DNA of 58,888 nucleotides from Bacteroidia bacterium (GTDB lineage: Bacteria; Bacteroidota; Bacteroidia; 2-12-FULL-35-15): assembly GCA_016786925.1 (NCBI GenBank), contig JAEUTU010000008.1, positions 1-58,888 of the forward strand, written 5' to 3'. A model generated the notes under the pieces. The model saw only the letters and a program-made list of their open reading frames with translations. It had not been told where the DNA came from and made no database searches. Below, piece by piece: positions 7,149 through 15,938 of the stretch; position 1 is the first letter of the stretch, and the number at the start of each line of letters is the position of its first letter. A program made the translations under genes and the position numbers.

Positions 7149-10118
7149 TTAATCGTTTTCTCTTTCCATTGGAATGATCAAACGTACTTTAGTGCCTGCG
7201 GGTTGCCCATTTTCATACAAATCGATGATCTCTGCATTTAAATTGCTCTTTAAGCTGGAATTCAAAATATCTAATCGCTCCTGAGTAATACTCATTCCCA
7301 TCGATTTATGCTGTTGTACTCTGTTCTTTTTATATTCTTTTGAACGTTCCCGTCCAATACCATTATCCTCAATGATGCACAATATTGTTTCATCCTGGCG
7401 GACAAGTTCAATATTAATTTTTCCACCTTCACCTTTTGGTAATAGTCCGTGAATGATGGCATTCTCTACATAAGGTTGAATAAGCATAGAAGGAATGCGA
7501 TCATAGTTAGGGTCGATCTCTTTATCAATACTTATTTTATATTGAAATTTTTTATCAAAACGCATCACTTCTAATTCCAGGTAAAGATCAAGTGCATTGA
7601 TCTCTTCAGCAACGGAGATGAGTTGTTGTTTGCTATTATCCATGATCCTGCGCATCAGTTTAGCAAACTTCGACAGATATTTTAAAGCAGCATCCGTATC
7701 GTTATTAGAGATGTAATGTTGGATGGAGCTGAGCGTATTGAAAATGAAATGCGGGTTCATTTGCGCACGAAGCGCTTGTGATTCCAGATGTGCGATCTTT
7801 TTATTCAGCTCTGTTTTACGTTTTTCTTTATTCTTAATATTGTTGATCCTGAACCGGATAGAGAGCACCAATGCTATAATTGAAAGCATTGATAAGCTAA
7901 TAATGAACCATGCTGTTTTCCAGAATGGTCTATCAATAGTAAAAGTAAAACTTGCAGGATTGCTGTTCCAAACGCCTTCGTTGTTAGAGCTGATAACTTT
8001 AAATGTGTATGTTCCAGGTGGTAAGTTCGAAAAGGTGGCAAACCGTTCATTGCTGACCGGTGACCATTTTTTCTCAAAGCCTTCAAGAATAAATGAGTAT
8101 TTTACTTTTAATGGATTAGTCAATGAAATTCCATTAAAATTAAAGGTGATATTATTATCAGAATAACCAAGATGAACATTGTTTTCTAAGATAGTATCAT
8201 TATAGAACAGTCGCATCCCGGTTATGCTGATCTTTGATTCTGCATTATTGGGAATGTATTCTTTGGGATCATATTTGATGAGTCCGTAAACAGTACCAAA
8301 CCAAATGGTTCCATCTTTATCTACCCATGTTCCGTTGGAATTACATTCCACTCCTGTGAATCCTTCCTGCTTTCCAAAATGAACGATCTTCTTTTCACCA
8401 CTTTTAAAATAGGTTTTCAAATTAATGCTATTGATGCCCTGGTTAGTTCCTACCCATATATGTTCTTTGTTTCGATCAAATGTAAGTGAATAGATCAGGT
8501 CGGAACTTAAGCCATCTGTTTTATCAAAATGAATAGGGTCTTTTTCAGGATGTGATGGATCGATGATCCACAAACCATCCAATGCTCCAAAGTATAAAGA
8601 ACCTTTTTCATCAATTAATGAAGTGAGGTAGGAGTCGTTTTTCAATTTTAACTTATCACTACATTCTTCAAATGTTTTGCCATCATATTTGATCAATCCT
8701 CCTAAATAGGTTCCAAACCAGATATTACCTGAGCGGTCTTCAACGATCGACCATATTTCGTAATTCTCATTCTTTGTTTTGGGAGTAAAGCTTTTGAATT
8801 GACTTCCATTGTACTGATAGGCCTTACCTTTGCCTCCAAGCCAAATATTGTTCTTAGAATCTCTGTAGATATAGTTGATCCCGTTGGAATAAATATCCGT
8901 AGTGTCCTTTTTTTGTGTGAATGTTTTTCCATCAAAATAAACCAATCCAGCATCAGTTCCAAGCCATAGTTCGTTTGGTTTGTATTCAAATATAGCATTT
9001 ACGGTTTTGAACTTTATAATATCGCTTGTGAATGAAATGAATTCATTGTTTTCGTATTTAAAAATTCCACCATTTTGAGATCCGATCCACAGGTTGTTTT
9101 TTGAATCTCTGTAGATTCCATAAATGAAATTGTTTGTCAATCCATCGTGTATTCCGTAACTGACAAAAGGGGTGCCTCTGTATTTAAACAATCCGGAAAA
9201 GGTTCCGATCCAAAGATTGTTTTCATAATCTTGTAATAGACAACTCACCAAGTTGCTGTTTTGATCACGTTTGATCAGATATTTTGAGAAAGTTTCATTT
9301 TCATATTTATTAATGCCTTTTTCGGTACCGATCCAAATAACATTTTTATAATCGCAGAGTAATGCTTTAATATTATTGTTTGCTAAGCCATCATTTTCGG
9401 TGTACCATTTGAATTTGTTTTCTGTTAGTTTGCATAAGCCTTTGTCTGTTGCTATCCACATGCTCCCTTGTTTGTCTTGTGTAATAGCATTTACCTGATT
9501 AGCAGGGAATCCTTTGGTTGTATTGTAATTTGTGAATTTGTTGCCATCGAATACACTTAATCCATTTGGCGTTCCGATCCAGATCTTGTCGTTAGAATCA
9601 ATGTAGAGGCAATTGATCTGATCACTGATCAATCCGTCTTTATTAGAGAAATTAATGAATGTTCCATCGGTTAGTTTGCTGATCCCTTTGGATGTTCCAA
9701 ACCACAGGTTGCCTGATTTGTCTTTTACCACTGATGTGATGGAATTGTCAATCAATCCATTTTTATTGGAGTATCCGGTAAATTTTTTCCCGTCAAATTT
9801 ATTGATCCCACTGATTGTTCCAATCCAGATATTGCCTTTGTTGTCTTCATTGATACAGGTTACAAAGTGATTTAGTAATCCTTCTTTTGGCGAGTAATTA
9901 GTGAAATTAATTCCATCAAACTTACTTAATCCACCATAGCCACCACTCCATAAGTTTCCTTTTGAATCCTGAAACAGCGCAGAAACATTTATAAAGGGGA
10001 GCCCGTCTTCTACGGAATAATTTCTAAAAAATGCAGATTGAGCATAGCTGCCGGAAACAAAAAGAACCGCTAATAGAAAGTGTAGAGTAAAAAGAAGTTG
10101 TTTGACCGGTCTAAACAT
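7149..10118 (-). CDS. Two-component propeller sensor histidine kinase (LytS type)
   Basis: The product is 989 residues. It has a signal peptide (about 1-26), then about 14 repeats of 40-45 residues with motifs such as GNLWFGTSKGISKL and NIWIGT, which form periplasmic beta-propellers. Next come a Y_Y_Y domain (about 650-710, FILEGFEKKWSP and LPPGTYTFKV), a membrane span (about 722-742, TAWFIISLSMLSIIALVLSI), a His_kinase domain with the phospho-acceptor in QMNPHFIFNTLSSIQHYI, and an HATPase with NAIIHGLLPKGEGG and EDNGIGRER. It lacks the fused receiver and AraC domains of hybrid systems and instead has a separate LytTR regulator next door. The ligand is unknown; this architecture often senses surface glycans, but no polysaccharide genes are nearby. 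Confidence 0.93.
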   Translation of the reverse strand: MFRPVKQLLFTLHFLLAVLFVSGSYAQSAFFRNYSVEDGLPFINVSALFQDSKGNLWSGGYGGLSKFDGINFTNYSPKEGLLNHFVTCINEDNKGNIWIGTISGINKFDGKKFTGYSNKNGLIDNSITSVVKDKSGNLWFGTSKGISKLTDGTFINFSNKDGLISDQINCLYIDSNDKIWIGTPNGLSVFDGNKFTNYNTTKGFPANQVNAITQDKQGSMWIATDKGLCKLTENKFKWYTENDGLANNNIKALLCDYKNVIWIGTEKGINKYENETFSKYLIKRDQNSNLVSCLLQDYENNLWIGTFSGLFKYRGTPFVSYGIHDGLTNNFIYGIYRDSKNNLWIGSQNGGIFKYENNEFISFTSDIIKFKTVNAIFEYKPNELWLGTDAGLVYFDGKTFTQKKDTTDIYSNGINYIYRDSKNNIWLGGKGKAYQYNGSQFKSFTPKTKNENYEIWSIVEDRSGNIWFGTYLGGLIKYDGKTFEECSDKLKLKNDSYLTSLIDEKGSLYFGALDGLWIIDPSHPEKDPIHFDKTDGLSSDLIYSLTFDRNKEHIWVGTNQGINSINLKTYFKSGEKKIVHFGKQEGFTGVECNSNGTWVDKDGTIWFGTVYGLIKYDPKEYIPNNAESKISITGMRLFYNDTILENNVHLGYSDNNITFNFNGISLTNPLKVKYSFILEGFEKKWSPVSNERFATFSNLPPGTYTFKVISSNNEGVWNSNPASFTFTIDRPFWKTAWFIISLSMLSIIALVLSIRFRINNIKNKEKRKTELNKKIAHLESQALRAQMNPHFIFNTLSSIQHYISNNDTDAALKYLSKFAKLMRRIMDNSKQQLISVAEEINALDLYLELEVMRFDKKFQYKISIDKEIDPNYDRIPSMLIQPYVENAIIHGLLPKGEGGKINIELVRQDETILCIIEDNGIGRERSKEYKKNRVQQHKSMGMSITQERLDILNSSLKSNLNAEIIDLYENGQPAGTKVRLIIPMEREND

Positions 10119-10134
10119 TTGATAGATGTTTCCT

Positions 10135-10164
10135 CAAAGTTATTATTATTAATGATGAAACAAA
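10135..10164 (-). promoter_or_regulatory. Promoter of the propeller-sensor operon
   Basis: On the minus strand TTTG (10164-10161), an 18-base spacer, and TAACTTTG (10142-10135) fit the Bacteroidota primary promoter consensus. The expected start is about ten bases ahead of the ATG at 10118. The upstream element abuts the thiL terminator. Confidence 0.55.
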
Positions 10165-10193
10165 AAATGCTACAATTTATTTTGTAGCATTTT
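10164..10193 (-). terminator. Intrinsic terminator after thiL
   Basis: A perfect 11-bp stem pairs 10164-10174 with 10183-10193 around an 8-base loop, and is followed on the minus strand by TTTTTTGTTTC. It starts 10 bases beyond the thiL stop and separates thiL from the sensor operon. Confidence 0.8.
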
Positions 10194-10202
10194 AGTAGTG
10201 TA

Positions 10203-11249
10203 TTAATCTTTTTTGAGGAGTGAGTCCCAGCCTTGTGCCGTAAGAGGATGCGATGTTCCTCCTTTGGTGATCAGATTTGCACCATCTTTTTTACTGGTCA
10301 TGTGTCCAATAACAGTAATATCCGGATTTGCTTTTATTTTTGGAAAATCACTTTGATCAATTGTAAATAGCAATTCATAATCTTCGCCACCACTTAATGC
10401 ACAGACTGTAGGGTCTAAATTAAACTCACGTGCAGTGTTATATGCAGCAGGATCGATCGGTATCTTGTCTTCATATAAATTACATCCTGTGTTTGATTCC
10501 GTGCAAAGATGTAAAACTTCTGATGCTAATCCATCCGATACATCGATCATTGAAGTGGGTTTTACTTCTAATTTTTTTAATAATACAGGAATATCTTTTC
10601 TGGCTTCGGGTTTTAGCTGGCGCTCTAAAATGTAATCATTCCCTTCTAGATCAGGCTGTACTCCGGGACTTTCCATGAATATCTGTTTTTCGCGTTCCAA
10701 CAATTGCAAACCTACATATGCTGCACCAAGATCACCGGTCACGCAAAGCAGGTCGCCTTCTTTTGCTCCATCTCTATAAACAATATCATTCTCATCGGCT
10801 TCACCAATAGCAGTAATACTGATCACTAGTCCGCTTTTACTGGAAGTAGTATCTCCGCCTACAATATCCACTTTGTGTTTGTGGCAAGCCAGCATCATTC
10901 CGGCATAAAGTTCTTCCAATGATTCTACCGAAAATCGATTGGAAACAGCAATAGATACTGTTATTTGAGTAGGAGTGGCATTCATGGCGTAAATGTCTGA
11001 TACATTTACGGAGATAGCTTTAAATCCTAAATGCTTTAATGGAACATAAGATAGATCAAAGTGAACACCTTCTACCAGCATATCTGTGGTTACCACTGTT
11101 TTCTTTCCTTTATGGTCGATCACTGCAGCATCATCACCAATGCCTTTTGTTGTGCTTTCGTTTTTAATTTCAATGAATTGTGTAAGGTGCTTGATCAAGC
11201 CAAACTCTCCCAATGAGCTCAATTCTGTTCTTCCGGTATTTTCTAACAT
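10203..11249 (-). CDS. thiL: Thiamine-monophosphate kinase
   Basis: ThiL phosphorylates thiamine monophosphate to thiamine diphosphate with ATP, the last step of cofactor synthesis. The product of about 348 residues has the AIRS-kinase fold: IGDDAAVIDHKGK near the N-terminus, a KAISVNVSDIYAMNATP strand, VDIVGGDTTSSKSGLVISIT, LCVTGDLGAAYVGLQLL, IDVSDGLASEVLHLC and LSGGEDYELLFT, all typical metal and nucleotide sites. The ATG at 11249 is preferred to a TTG at 11270, because the TTG falls in a likely promoter element (TACTTTTG, 11275-11268). No other thi genes are near. The gene is single and ends in a terminator. Confidence 0.95.
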   Translation of the reverse strand: MLENTGRTELSSLGEFGLIKHLTQFIEIKNESTTKGIGDDAAVIDHKGKKTVVTTDMLVEGVHFDLSYVPLKHLGFKAISVNVSDIYAMNATPTQITVSIAVSNRFSVESLEELYAGMMLACHKHKVDIVGGDTTSSKSGLVISITAIGEADENDIVYRDGAKEGDLLCVTGDLGAAYVGLQLLEREKQIFMESPGVQPDLEGNDYILERQLKPEARKDIPVLLKKLEVKPTSMIDVSDGLASEVLHLCTESNTGCNLYEDKIPIDPAAYNTAREFNLDPTVCALSGGEDYELLFTIDQSDFPKIKANPDITVIGHMTSKKDGANLITKGGTSHPLTAQGWDSLLKKD

Positions 11250-11366
11250 AGTTCTTTTTAGTTGCTGCAAAAGTACAATTAAATAAAAAAGGATGGGGGC
11301 ATTGATTTATCTTTAATTTTTATCGGTCGTCTTTTAAACAAAGTTTATCTAATCCCTGTTAAAATA

Positions 11367-11398
11367 TTTGGTGCAATACCATATTTTAGGTATTTTTG
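11367..11398 (+). promoter_or_regulatory. suf operon promoter
   Basis: TTTG (11367-11370), a 20-base spacer, and TATTTTTG (11391-11398) match the Bacteroidota consensus closely. The predicted start (about 11405) falls at the edge of a 19-bp palindrome, and the leader to the ATG at 11465 is about 60 bases. Confidence 0.65.
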
Positions 11399-11404
11399 TA
11401 TCTC

Positions 11405-11423
11405 ATTTAGATTCAATCTAAAT
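11405..11423 (+). promoter_or_regulatory. Candidate iron-responsive operator upstream of suf
   Basis: A perfect 19-bp palindrome, ATTTAGATTCAATCTAAAT, is centred on C11414. Its position at the transcription start just downstream of the -7 element is typical of a repressor site. Its form is compatible with a DtxR/IdeR- or Fur-like dimer, but no regulator gene is in the window, so the identity is inference. Confidence 0.55.
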
Positions 11424-11464
11424 AAGAATAAGGTTTAATTAATTCATTTTCAAATGTATACAAT

Positions 11465-11791
11465 ATGATTACGGTATCAGAGAATGCAAAACAACACGCA
11501 CTGGATCTTATGCAACAGGAAAATCGTCCGGAGGGAACATTTATTCGTGTAGGTGTAGAAGGTGGCGGTTGTTCCGGTTTATCTTACAAATTGGAATTCG
11601 ACAATGTATCAAAAGAAGGAGACCAGGTTTTTGAGGATAAAGGAATTAAGATCGCAGTTGATAAAAAGAGCTTTTTGTACTTAGTGGGAACAGAGCTTGA
11701 TTATACTGGCGGTTTGAACGGAAAAGGTTTTGTATTCAATAATCCGAATGCTTCGCGTACCTGTGGTTGTGGAGAAAGTTTTTCAGTTTAA
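11465..11791 (+). CDS. A-type iron-sulfur carrier (SufA/IscA/HesB family)
   Basis: The product is 108 residues, the usual length for the family. The three conserved cysteines are present: one in GGGCSGLSYKLEF and two in the terminal TCGCGESFSV. A-type carriers accept [Fe-S] clusters from the SufBCD scaffold and pass them to client proteins. It is the first gene of the suf cluster and lies 100 bases before sufB. The spacer is filled with degenerate AAGTTCAAAG/AACTTTAAAC repeats (11792-11891). A likely promoter and a palindromic operator precede it. A sufA-like name is probable, but IscA or ErpA cannot be excluded by sequence reading. Confidence 0.93.
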   Translation: MITVSENAKQHALDLMQQENRPEGTFIRVGVEGGGCSGLSYKLEFDNVSKEGDQVFEDKGIKIAVDKKSFLYLVGTELDYTGGLNGKGFVFNNPNASRTCGCGESFSV

Positions 11792-11891
11792 AAAAAAGTT
11801 CAAAGTAAAAAGTTCAAAGGTTTGCTAATAGTTTAAGATTGGACATTAAATTTTCCAACTTTAAACTTTCCAACTTTAAACTATAGATATT
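11792..11891. repeat. Degenerate AAGTTCAAAG / AACTTTAAAC spacer repeats
   Basis: The spacer between the A-type carrier and sufB consists of imperfect short repeats: AAAGTTCAAAG twice, then TCCAACTTTAAACTT and TCCAACTTTAAACTA in tandem. No frame is visible. The same type of sequence recurs at 13344-13379 and 13803-13829 around the four-helix-bundle gene. Confidence 0.65.
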
Positions 11892-13343
11892 ATGGGAAAC
11901 GAGATATTAGAGGAGCATATTAATAGCGACTATAAATACGGTTTTGTTACCGATATTGAAGCTGATAATGCACCTAAAGGATTAAATGAGGACATCATTC
12001 GTTTTATTTCAAAAAAGAAGAACGAACCGGAATGGATGTTGGAATACCGCTTAAAAGCATTTGCTTATTGGAAAACCTTGGAGGAACCTAACTGGGCACA
12101 TGTATCTTATACGAAACCCAATTTTCAGGATATCATTTATTATTCTGCTCCTAAGCCTAAGAAAGAATTAAAAAGTCTGGATGAAGTTGATCCGGAATTA
12201 TTAAAAACATTTGAAAAGCTTGGAATTTCTTTAGAAGAACAAAAGCGTTTGAGTGGTGTAGAAAGTAAGATCGCTGTAGATGCTGTAATTGATAGTGTTT
12301 CTGTTAAAACAACTTTTAAAGAAACATTATCCGAAAAAGGGATCATCTTCTGTTCTTTCAGCGAAGCTGTCCAAGAGCATCCTGATCTTGTAAAAAAATA
12401 TATGGGAACTGTTGTTCCTCATACCGATAATTTTTATGCTGCATTGAATGCCGCAGTGTTCAGCGATGGCTCTTTCTGCTATATTCCTAAAGGAGTTCGT
12501 TGCCCGATGGAATTGTCAACGTACTTCCGTATCAATGCATCGGGAACAGGGCAGTTTGAAAGAACACTTTTAATTGCGGATGAAGGCTCCTATGTTAGTT
12601 ATTTGGAAGGTTGTACCGCTCCTATGCGTGATGAAAATCAATTGCATGCTGCTGTGGTAGAAATTGTAGCGCATAAAAATGCAGAAGTAAAATATAGCAC
12701 GGTTCAAAATTGGTATCCCGGTGATAAAGATGGTAAAGGAGGGATCTTCAATTTTGTTACAAAGAGAGGAATTTGTTTGGAAGATAATTCAAAGATATCC
12801 TGGACACAAGTAGAAACAGGCTCTGCAGTAACATGGAAATATCCTTCCGTAATTCTTAAAGGAGATAATTCAATTGGTGAATTTTATTCAGTGGCTGTAA
12901 CCAACAATTACCAACAAGCCGATACAGGAACTAAAATGATGCACTTGGGGAAGAACACCAGAAGTACGATCATTTCAAAAGGGATCTCTGCGGGATTCAG
13001 TAACAACAGCTATAGAGGTTTGGTGCGTATTGCAAAAGGCGCGAGCAACGCACGTAATTTTTCACAATGCGATAGTTTATTGATGGGGGATAAATGTGGG
13101 GCACATACCTTCCCGTATATTGAGATCAAAGATAAATCAGCGATCGTTGAACACGAAGCTACTACATCAAAGATCGGAGAAGATCAGATCTTCTATTGCA
13201 ATCAACGTGGTATTGATACCGAGAAAGCAATTGGTTTGATCGTGAATGGGTATTGCAAAGAAGTATTAAATCAGTTACCAATGGAATTTGCGGTTGAAGC
13301 ACAGAAATTATTGGCCGTTAGTTTAGAAGGGTCAGTGGGTTAG
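11892..13343 (+). CDS. sufB: Fe-S cluster assembly scaffold SufB
   Basis: SufB with SufC and SufD forms the cytoplasmic SufBC2D scaffold on which [Fe-S] clusters are built. The product has the normal length (483 residues) and family landmarks: N-terminal helical segment [58 protein letters not shown], and the C-terminal [19 protein letters not shown] with [13 protein letters not shown] conserved Cys follows in the LEGCTAP strand. It is followed not by sufC but by a four-helix-bundle gene 36 bases on. No cysteine desulfurase (sufS) or sufE is in the window, so the sulfur donor is encoded elsewhere. Confidence 0.97.
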   Translation: MGNEILEEHINSDYKYGFVTDIEADNAPKGLNEDIIRFISKKKNEPEWMLEYRLKAFAYWKTLEEPNWAHVSYTKPNFQDIIYYSAPKPKKELKSLDEVDPELLKTFEKLGISLEEQKRLSGVESKIAVDAVIDSVSVKTTFKETLSEKGIIFCSFSEAVQEHPDLVKKYMGTVVPHTDNFYAALNAAVFSDGSFCYIPKGVRCPMELSTYFRINASGTGQFERTLLIADEGSYVSYLEGCTAPMRDENQLHAAVVEIVAHKNAEVKYSTVQNWYPGDKDGKGGIFNFVTKRGICLEDNSKISWTQVETGSAVTWKYPSVILKGDNSIGEFYSVAVTNNYQQADTGTKMMHLGKNTRSTIISKGISAGFSNNSYRGLVRIAKGASNARNFSQCDSLLMGDKCGAHTFPYIEIKDKSAIVEHEATTSKIGEDQIFYCNQRGIDTEKAIGLIVNGYCKEVLNQLPMEFAVEAQKLLAVSLEGSVG

Positions 13344-13379
13344 AGTTCAATGTTTAAAGTTGGCTAGTTCAAAGTGAAT
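13344..13379. repeat. Short AT-rich repeat spacer sufB / four-helix-bundle gene
   Basis: The spacer contains AGTTCAATGTTTAAAGTTGG and CTAGTTCAAAGTGAAT, the same kind of units as at 11792-11891. It marks the left side of the inserted four-helix-bundle gene. Confidence 0.55.
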
Positions 13380-13802
13380 ATGAGTAAAATAGAAAAGTTC
13401 GAAGATTTAAAAGTTTGGCAAAAGTCGCGGGAGATAAATCTTAAAATTTATCAATTATCTAATAAAGGAGTTTTTGCAAAAGATTTTGGACTTAGGGATC
13501 AAATTAGAAGAGCTAGTGTCTCAATTTTATCAAACATTGCAGAAGGGTTTGAAAGAAACGGGAATAAAGAATTTGGTCAGTTTTTGTCAGTTGCAAAAGC
13601 TTCGGCTGGTGAAGTTAGGTCACAGCTATATATTGCAAAGGATTTGGAATATGTTTCTGATGAAGAATTTACAGAAGTTGTAAATGGGTTATTGGAAATA
13701 AGTAAAATGATTAATGGATTAATGAGTTATTTAAAAACAACAGAAATGAAGGGAAGTAAGTTTATGGAAGGTTCATCATCATATGGCAAAATACCACTTT
13801 AA
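13380..13802 (+). CDS. Four-helix-bundle protein (23S rRNA intervening-sequence family)
   Basis: The product is about 140 residues: four amphipathic helices, with the family pattern FEDLKVWQKSREINLKIYQL, FGLRDQIRRASVSILSNIAEGF, EFGQFLSVAKASAGEVRSQL and ISKMINGLMSYL. Proteins of this family (TIGR02436, relatives of the Avd protein of diversity-generating retroelements) are encoded in 23S rRNA intervening sequences and at scattered loci; their function is unknown. I chose the ATG at 13380 over a GTG two codons earlier. The gene sits inside the suf operon, between sufB and sufC, on the operon strand and bordered by AT-rich repeats, so it looks like an insertion that leaves the operon transcribed. 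No reverse transcriptase or variable repeat is nearby. Confidence 0.88.
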   Translation: MSKIEKFEDLKVWQKSREINLKIYQLSNKGVFAKDFGLRDQIRRASVSILSNIAEGFERNGNKEFGQFLSVAKASAGEVRSQLYIAKDLEYVSDEEFTEVVNGLLEISKMINGLMSYLKTTEMKGSKFMEGSSSYGKIPL

Positions 13803-13829
13803 ACTTTACTACTTTAAACTTTAAACTAT
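13803..13829. repeat. AT-rich ACTTTAAACTT repeats before sufC
   Basis: The stretch from about 13795 through the spacer reads as ACTTTAAACTTTACT, ACTTTAAACTTTAAACTAT. It is almost the same as the end of the spacer before sufB (11871-11886), so the sufB and sufC starts have near-identical leaders. Confidence 0.6.
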
Positions 13830-14582
13830 ATGTTATCAATTAAAAATTTACATGCCTCAATTGATGGCAAAGAGATCCTAAGAGGGATCAATTTAGAAGT
13901 AAAAGCAGGTGAAGTACATGCTATCATGGGACCGAATGGCTCAGGTAAAAGTACCTTGTCATCGGTATTGGCTGGTCGTGAAGAATACGAAGTAACAGCA
14001 GGTGAAGTTATCTTTAATGGGAAAGAACTATTAGAACTATCACCGGAAGATAGAGCTCGTGAAGGTGTGTTTTTGGCATTTCAATATCCTATTGAGATAC
14101 CGGGTGTAAGTAATATCAATTTTTTGAAAACGGCACTGAATGAGATCAGAGCGTATAGAGGATTGGGTCCGATTGAAGCAAAAGACTTTCTGAAGCTTGT
14201 AAAAGAAAAACAAGCGTTGGTAGAGTTGCAAGGTAGCTTAGCAAACCGCAGTGTAAATGAAGGATTCAGCGGTGGTGAGAAAAAAAGAAATGAGATCTTC
14301 CAAATGGCTATGCTGGAACCCAAATTAGCAATATTGGATGAGACCGATAGTGGTTTAGATATTGATGCTTTGCGAATTGTTGCTAATGGTGTAAATAAGT
14401 TAAAATCACCAGATAACGCAACCATCGTTATCACACACTACCAACGTTTGTTGGATTATATCGTTCCAGATTTTGTGCATGTGTTGTATAAAGGACAAAT
14501 TGTAAAATCAGGGACCAAAGAATTAGCATTGGAGTTGGAAGAAAAAGGATACGATTTTATTAAAGAGGAAGTTGGAGCATAA
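13830..14582 (+). CDS. sufC: Fe-S assembly ATPase SufC
   Basis: This 250-residue ABC-type ATPase drives conformational change of the SufBC2D scaffold. Visible motifs are Walker A GPNGSGKST (about residues 34-42), Q-loop FLAFQYPIEIPG, signature SGGEKKRNEI, Walker B LAILDETDSGLD, and the H-loop in TIVITHYQR. As in other SufC proteins the Walker B is followed by TDSGLDIDAL. The sequence before the ATG nearly copies that before sufB. The stop is separated by a single base from the sufD ATG, so translation is coupled. Confidence 0.97.
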   Translation: MLSIKNLHASIDGKEILRGINLEVKAGEVHAIMGPNGSGKSTLSSVLAGREEYEVTAGEVIFNGKELLELSPEDRAREGVFLAFQYPIEIPGVSNINFLKTALNEIRAYRGLGPIEAKDFLKLVKEKQALVELQGSLANRSVNEGFSGGEKKRNEIFQMAMLEPKLAILDETDSGLDIDALRIVANGVNKLKSPDNATIVITHYQRLLDYIVPDFVHVLYKGQIVKSGTKELALELEEKGYDFIKEEVGA

Positions 14583-14583
14583 G

Positions 14584-15882
14584 ATGGAAACGATTACAAA
14601 AACTTCATTAAAGGATAAATTGATCGGTCAATACGAATTGACGAAGCCATCTTTTGTTGGTGACGCAGCCATTCGTGAAATGGCGATCAATGCTTTTGTA
14701 AAACAAGGTTTGCCGGGACGAAAGCACGAAGAATATAAATATCTTAATTTCGAATTGATCTTAAAAGGAGATTATTCTTTCTCTCATTCACATTCATTAG
14801 CAGCACAACAAATTCAGTCGCTCTATCTTTTAAAAGATGCTTATGTTGCTGTGTTTGTAAATGGTCAGTTCAATTCTAATTTATCAAAACTAAATGATCT
14901 TCCGAAAGGCTTGATTATTTGTTCCTTGCCGGAAGCATTCGAAAAGCACAAAACAATTGTTGAGCAACATTATGCAAAACATGCAGATGTAAATGCCGAT
15001 AATTTTATAGCATTGAATACTGCCTTGGCAAGCGATGGCTGTTTTGTTCATGTTTCTAAAGGAGCAATCATTGAAAAGCCTATACATCTTCTTTATATTT
15101 CGAGTGCTACTGAAAATTTGATCTTGAATTCCAGAAATTTAGTGGTAGTTGAAGAAAATGCTCAAGTGAAAATTGTTGAATCATTTGAGGTGAAGGATTT
15201 AACTTCAAAGGTAGTGACCAACGCAAGTTCAGAAATAGTAGTGATGCCAAATGCTATTGTTGATCATTATAAAGTTCAAAATGAGAGTGAGCAATCGATA
15301 TTGATTAATACAACGCAAGTTTACCAGGAAAAGCAAAGTGTATTCTCTACAGTGAATTTCACCTTGAATGGCGGTGTAGTTCGTAATAATTTAAACATTG
15401 TATTAGGCGGTGAATATATCGAGTCGCATTTAAATGGTTTGTATCTAACTAAAAATAATCAGCAGGTAGACAATCATACGCTTGTGGATCATCGTATGCC
15501 GAATTGCAATAGCAATGAATTATATAAAGGGATCATTGATGATAAGTCAGTAGCAACATTCAACGGGAAGATCTATGTGCGCAAGGATGCTCAAAAGACA
15601 AATGCATTTCAATCGAATAAAAACATTCTGTTGAGTGATGATGGAACGATCAATACTAAGCCTCAATTAGAGATATATGCCGATGATGTAAAATGTTCAC
15701 ATGGTACTTCTACGGGTAAATTAGATGAAGACCAAGTATTTTATTTAAGAGCCAGAGGTTTGAGTGAAACAAGTGCAAAAAAATTGTTAATGCATGCTTT
15801 TGCTTCGGAAGTAGTGAGTACAGTGAAGATCGATGAATTAAGAGATTATTTGGAGGCAGAGATCTCCGCGCGTTTCGAATAA
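14584..15882 (+). CDS. sufD: Fe-S assembly scaffold subunit SufD
   Basis: The product of 432 residues is similar in fold to the SufB C-terminal half. Landmarks are PGRKHEEYKYLNFELIL near the N-terminus, VDNHTLVDHRMPNCNSNELY, FNGKIYVRKDAQKTNAFQSN, the DDVKCSHGTSTGKLDEDQVF segment, and FYLRARGLSETSAKKLLMHA. The His in CSHGTS corresponds to the interface residue described for SufD in cluster formation. I use the ATG at 14584, one base after sufC, rather than a TTG at 14572 that would overlap sufC. It is the last suf gene here; a separate transporter follows after a hairpin. Confidence 0.96.
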   Translation: METITKTSLKDKLIGQYELTKPSFVGDAAIREMAINAFVKQGLPGRKHEEYKYLNFELILKGDYSFSHSHSLAAQQIQSLYLLKDAYVAVFVNGQFNSNLSKLNDLPKGLIICSLPEAFEKHKTIVEQHYAKHADVNADNFIALNTALASDGCFVHVSKGAIIEKPIHLLYISSATENLILNSRNLVVVEENAQVKIVESFEVKDLTSKVVTNASSEIVVMPNAIVDHYKVQNESEQSILINTTQVYQEKQSVFSTVNFTLNGGVVRNNLNIVLGGEYIESHLNGLYLTKNNQQVDNHTLVDHRMPNCNSNELYKGIIDDKSVATFNGKIYVRKDAQKTNAFQSNKNILLSDDGTINTKPQLEIYADDVKCSHGTSTGKLDEDQVFYLRARGLSETSAKKLLMHAFASEVVSTVKIDELRDYLEAEISARFE

Positions 15883-15902
15883 TGAATTCCAATAACTAAT
15901 TC

Positions 15903-15937
15903 TATATTTGTGCCGCTGTTCATCCAGCGGCATTTTT
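15903..15937 (+). promoter_or_regulatory. -7 element and hairpin ahead of the EamA gene
   Basis: TATATTTG (15903-15910) fits the TAnnTTTG element. Directly after it, TGCCGCTG (15911-15918) pairs with CAGCGGCA (15925-15932), followed by five further T bases that run up to the ATG at 15939. The hairpin can end the suf transcript, and it would also lie at the 5' end of the EamA mRNA. Which role dominates is unclear. Confidence 0.5.
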
Positions 15938-15938
15938 T

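Noticed and set aside
13380..13802. Diversity-generating retroelement (Avd homolog)
   Set aside because: No reverse transcriptase, template repeat or variable repeat is found in the window.
14572..14583. TTG start for sufD overlapping sufC
   Set aside because: An ATG at 14584 fits the coupling one base after the sufC stop and the family start better.
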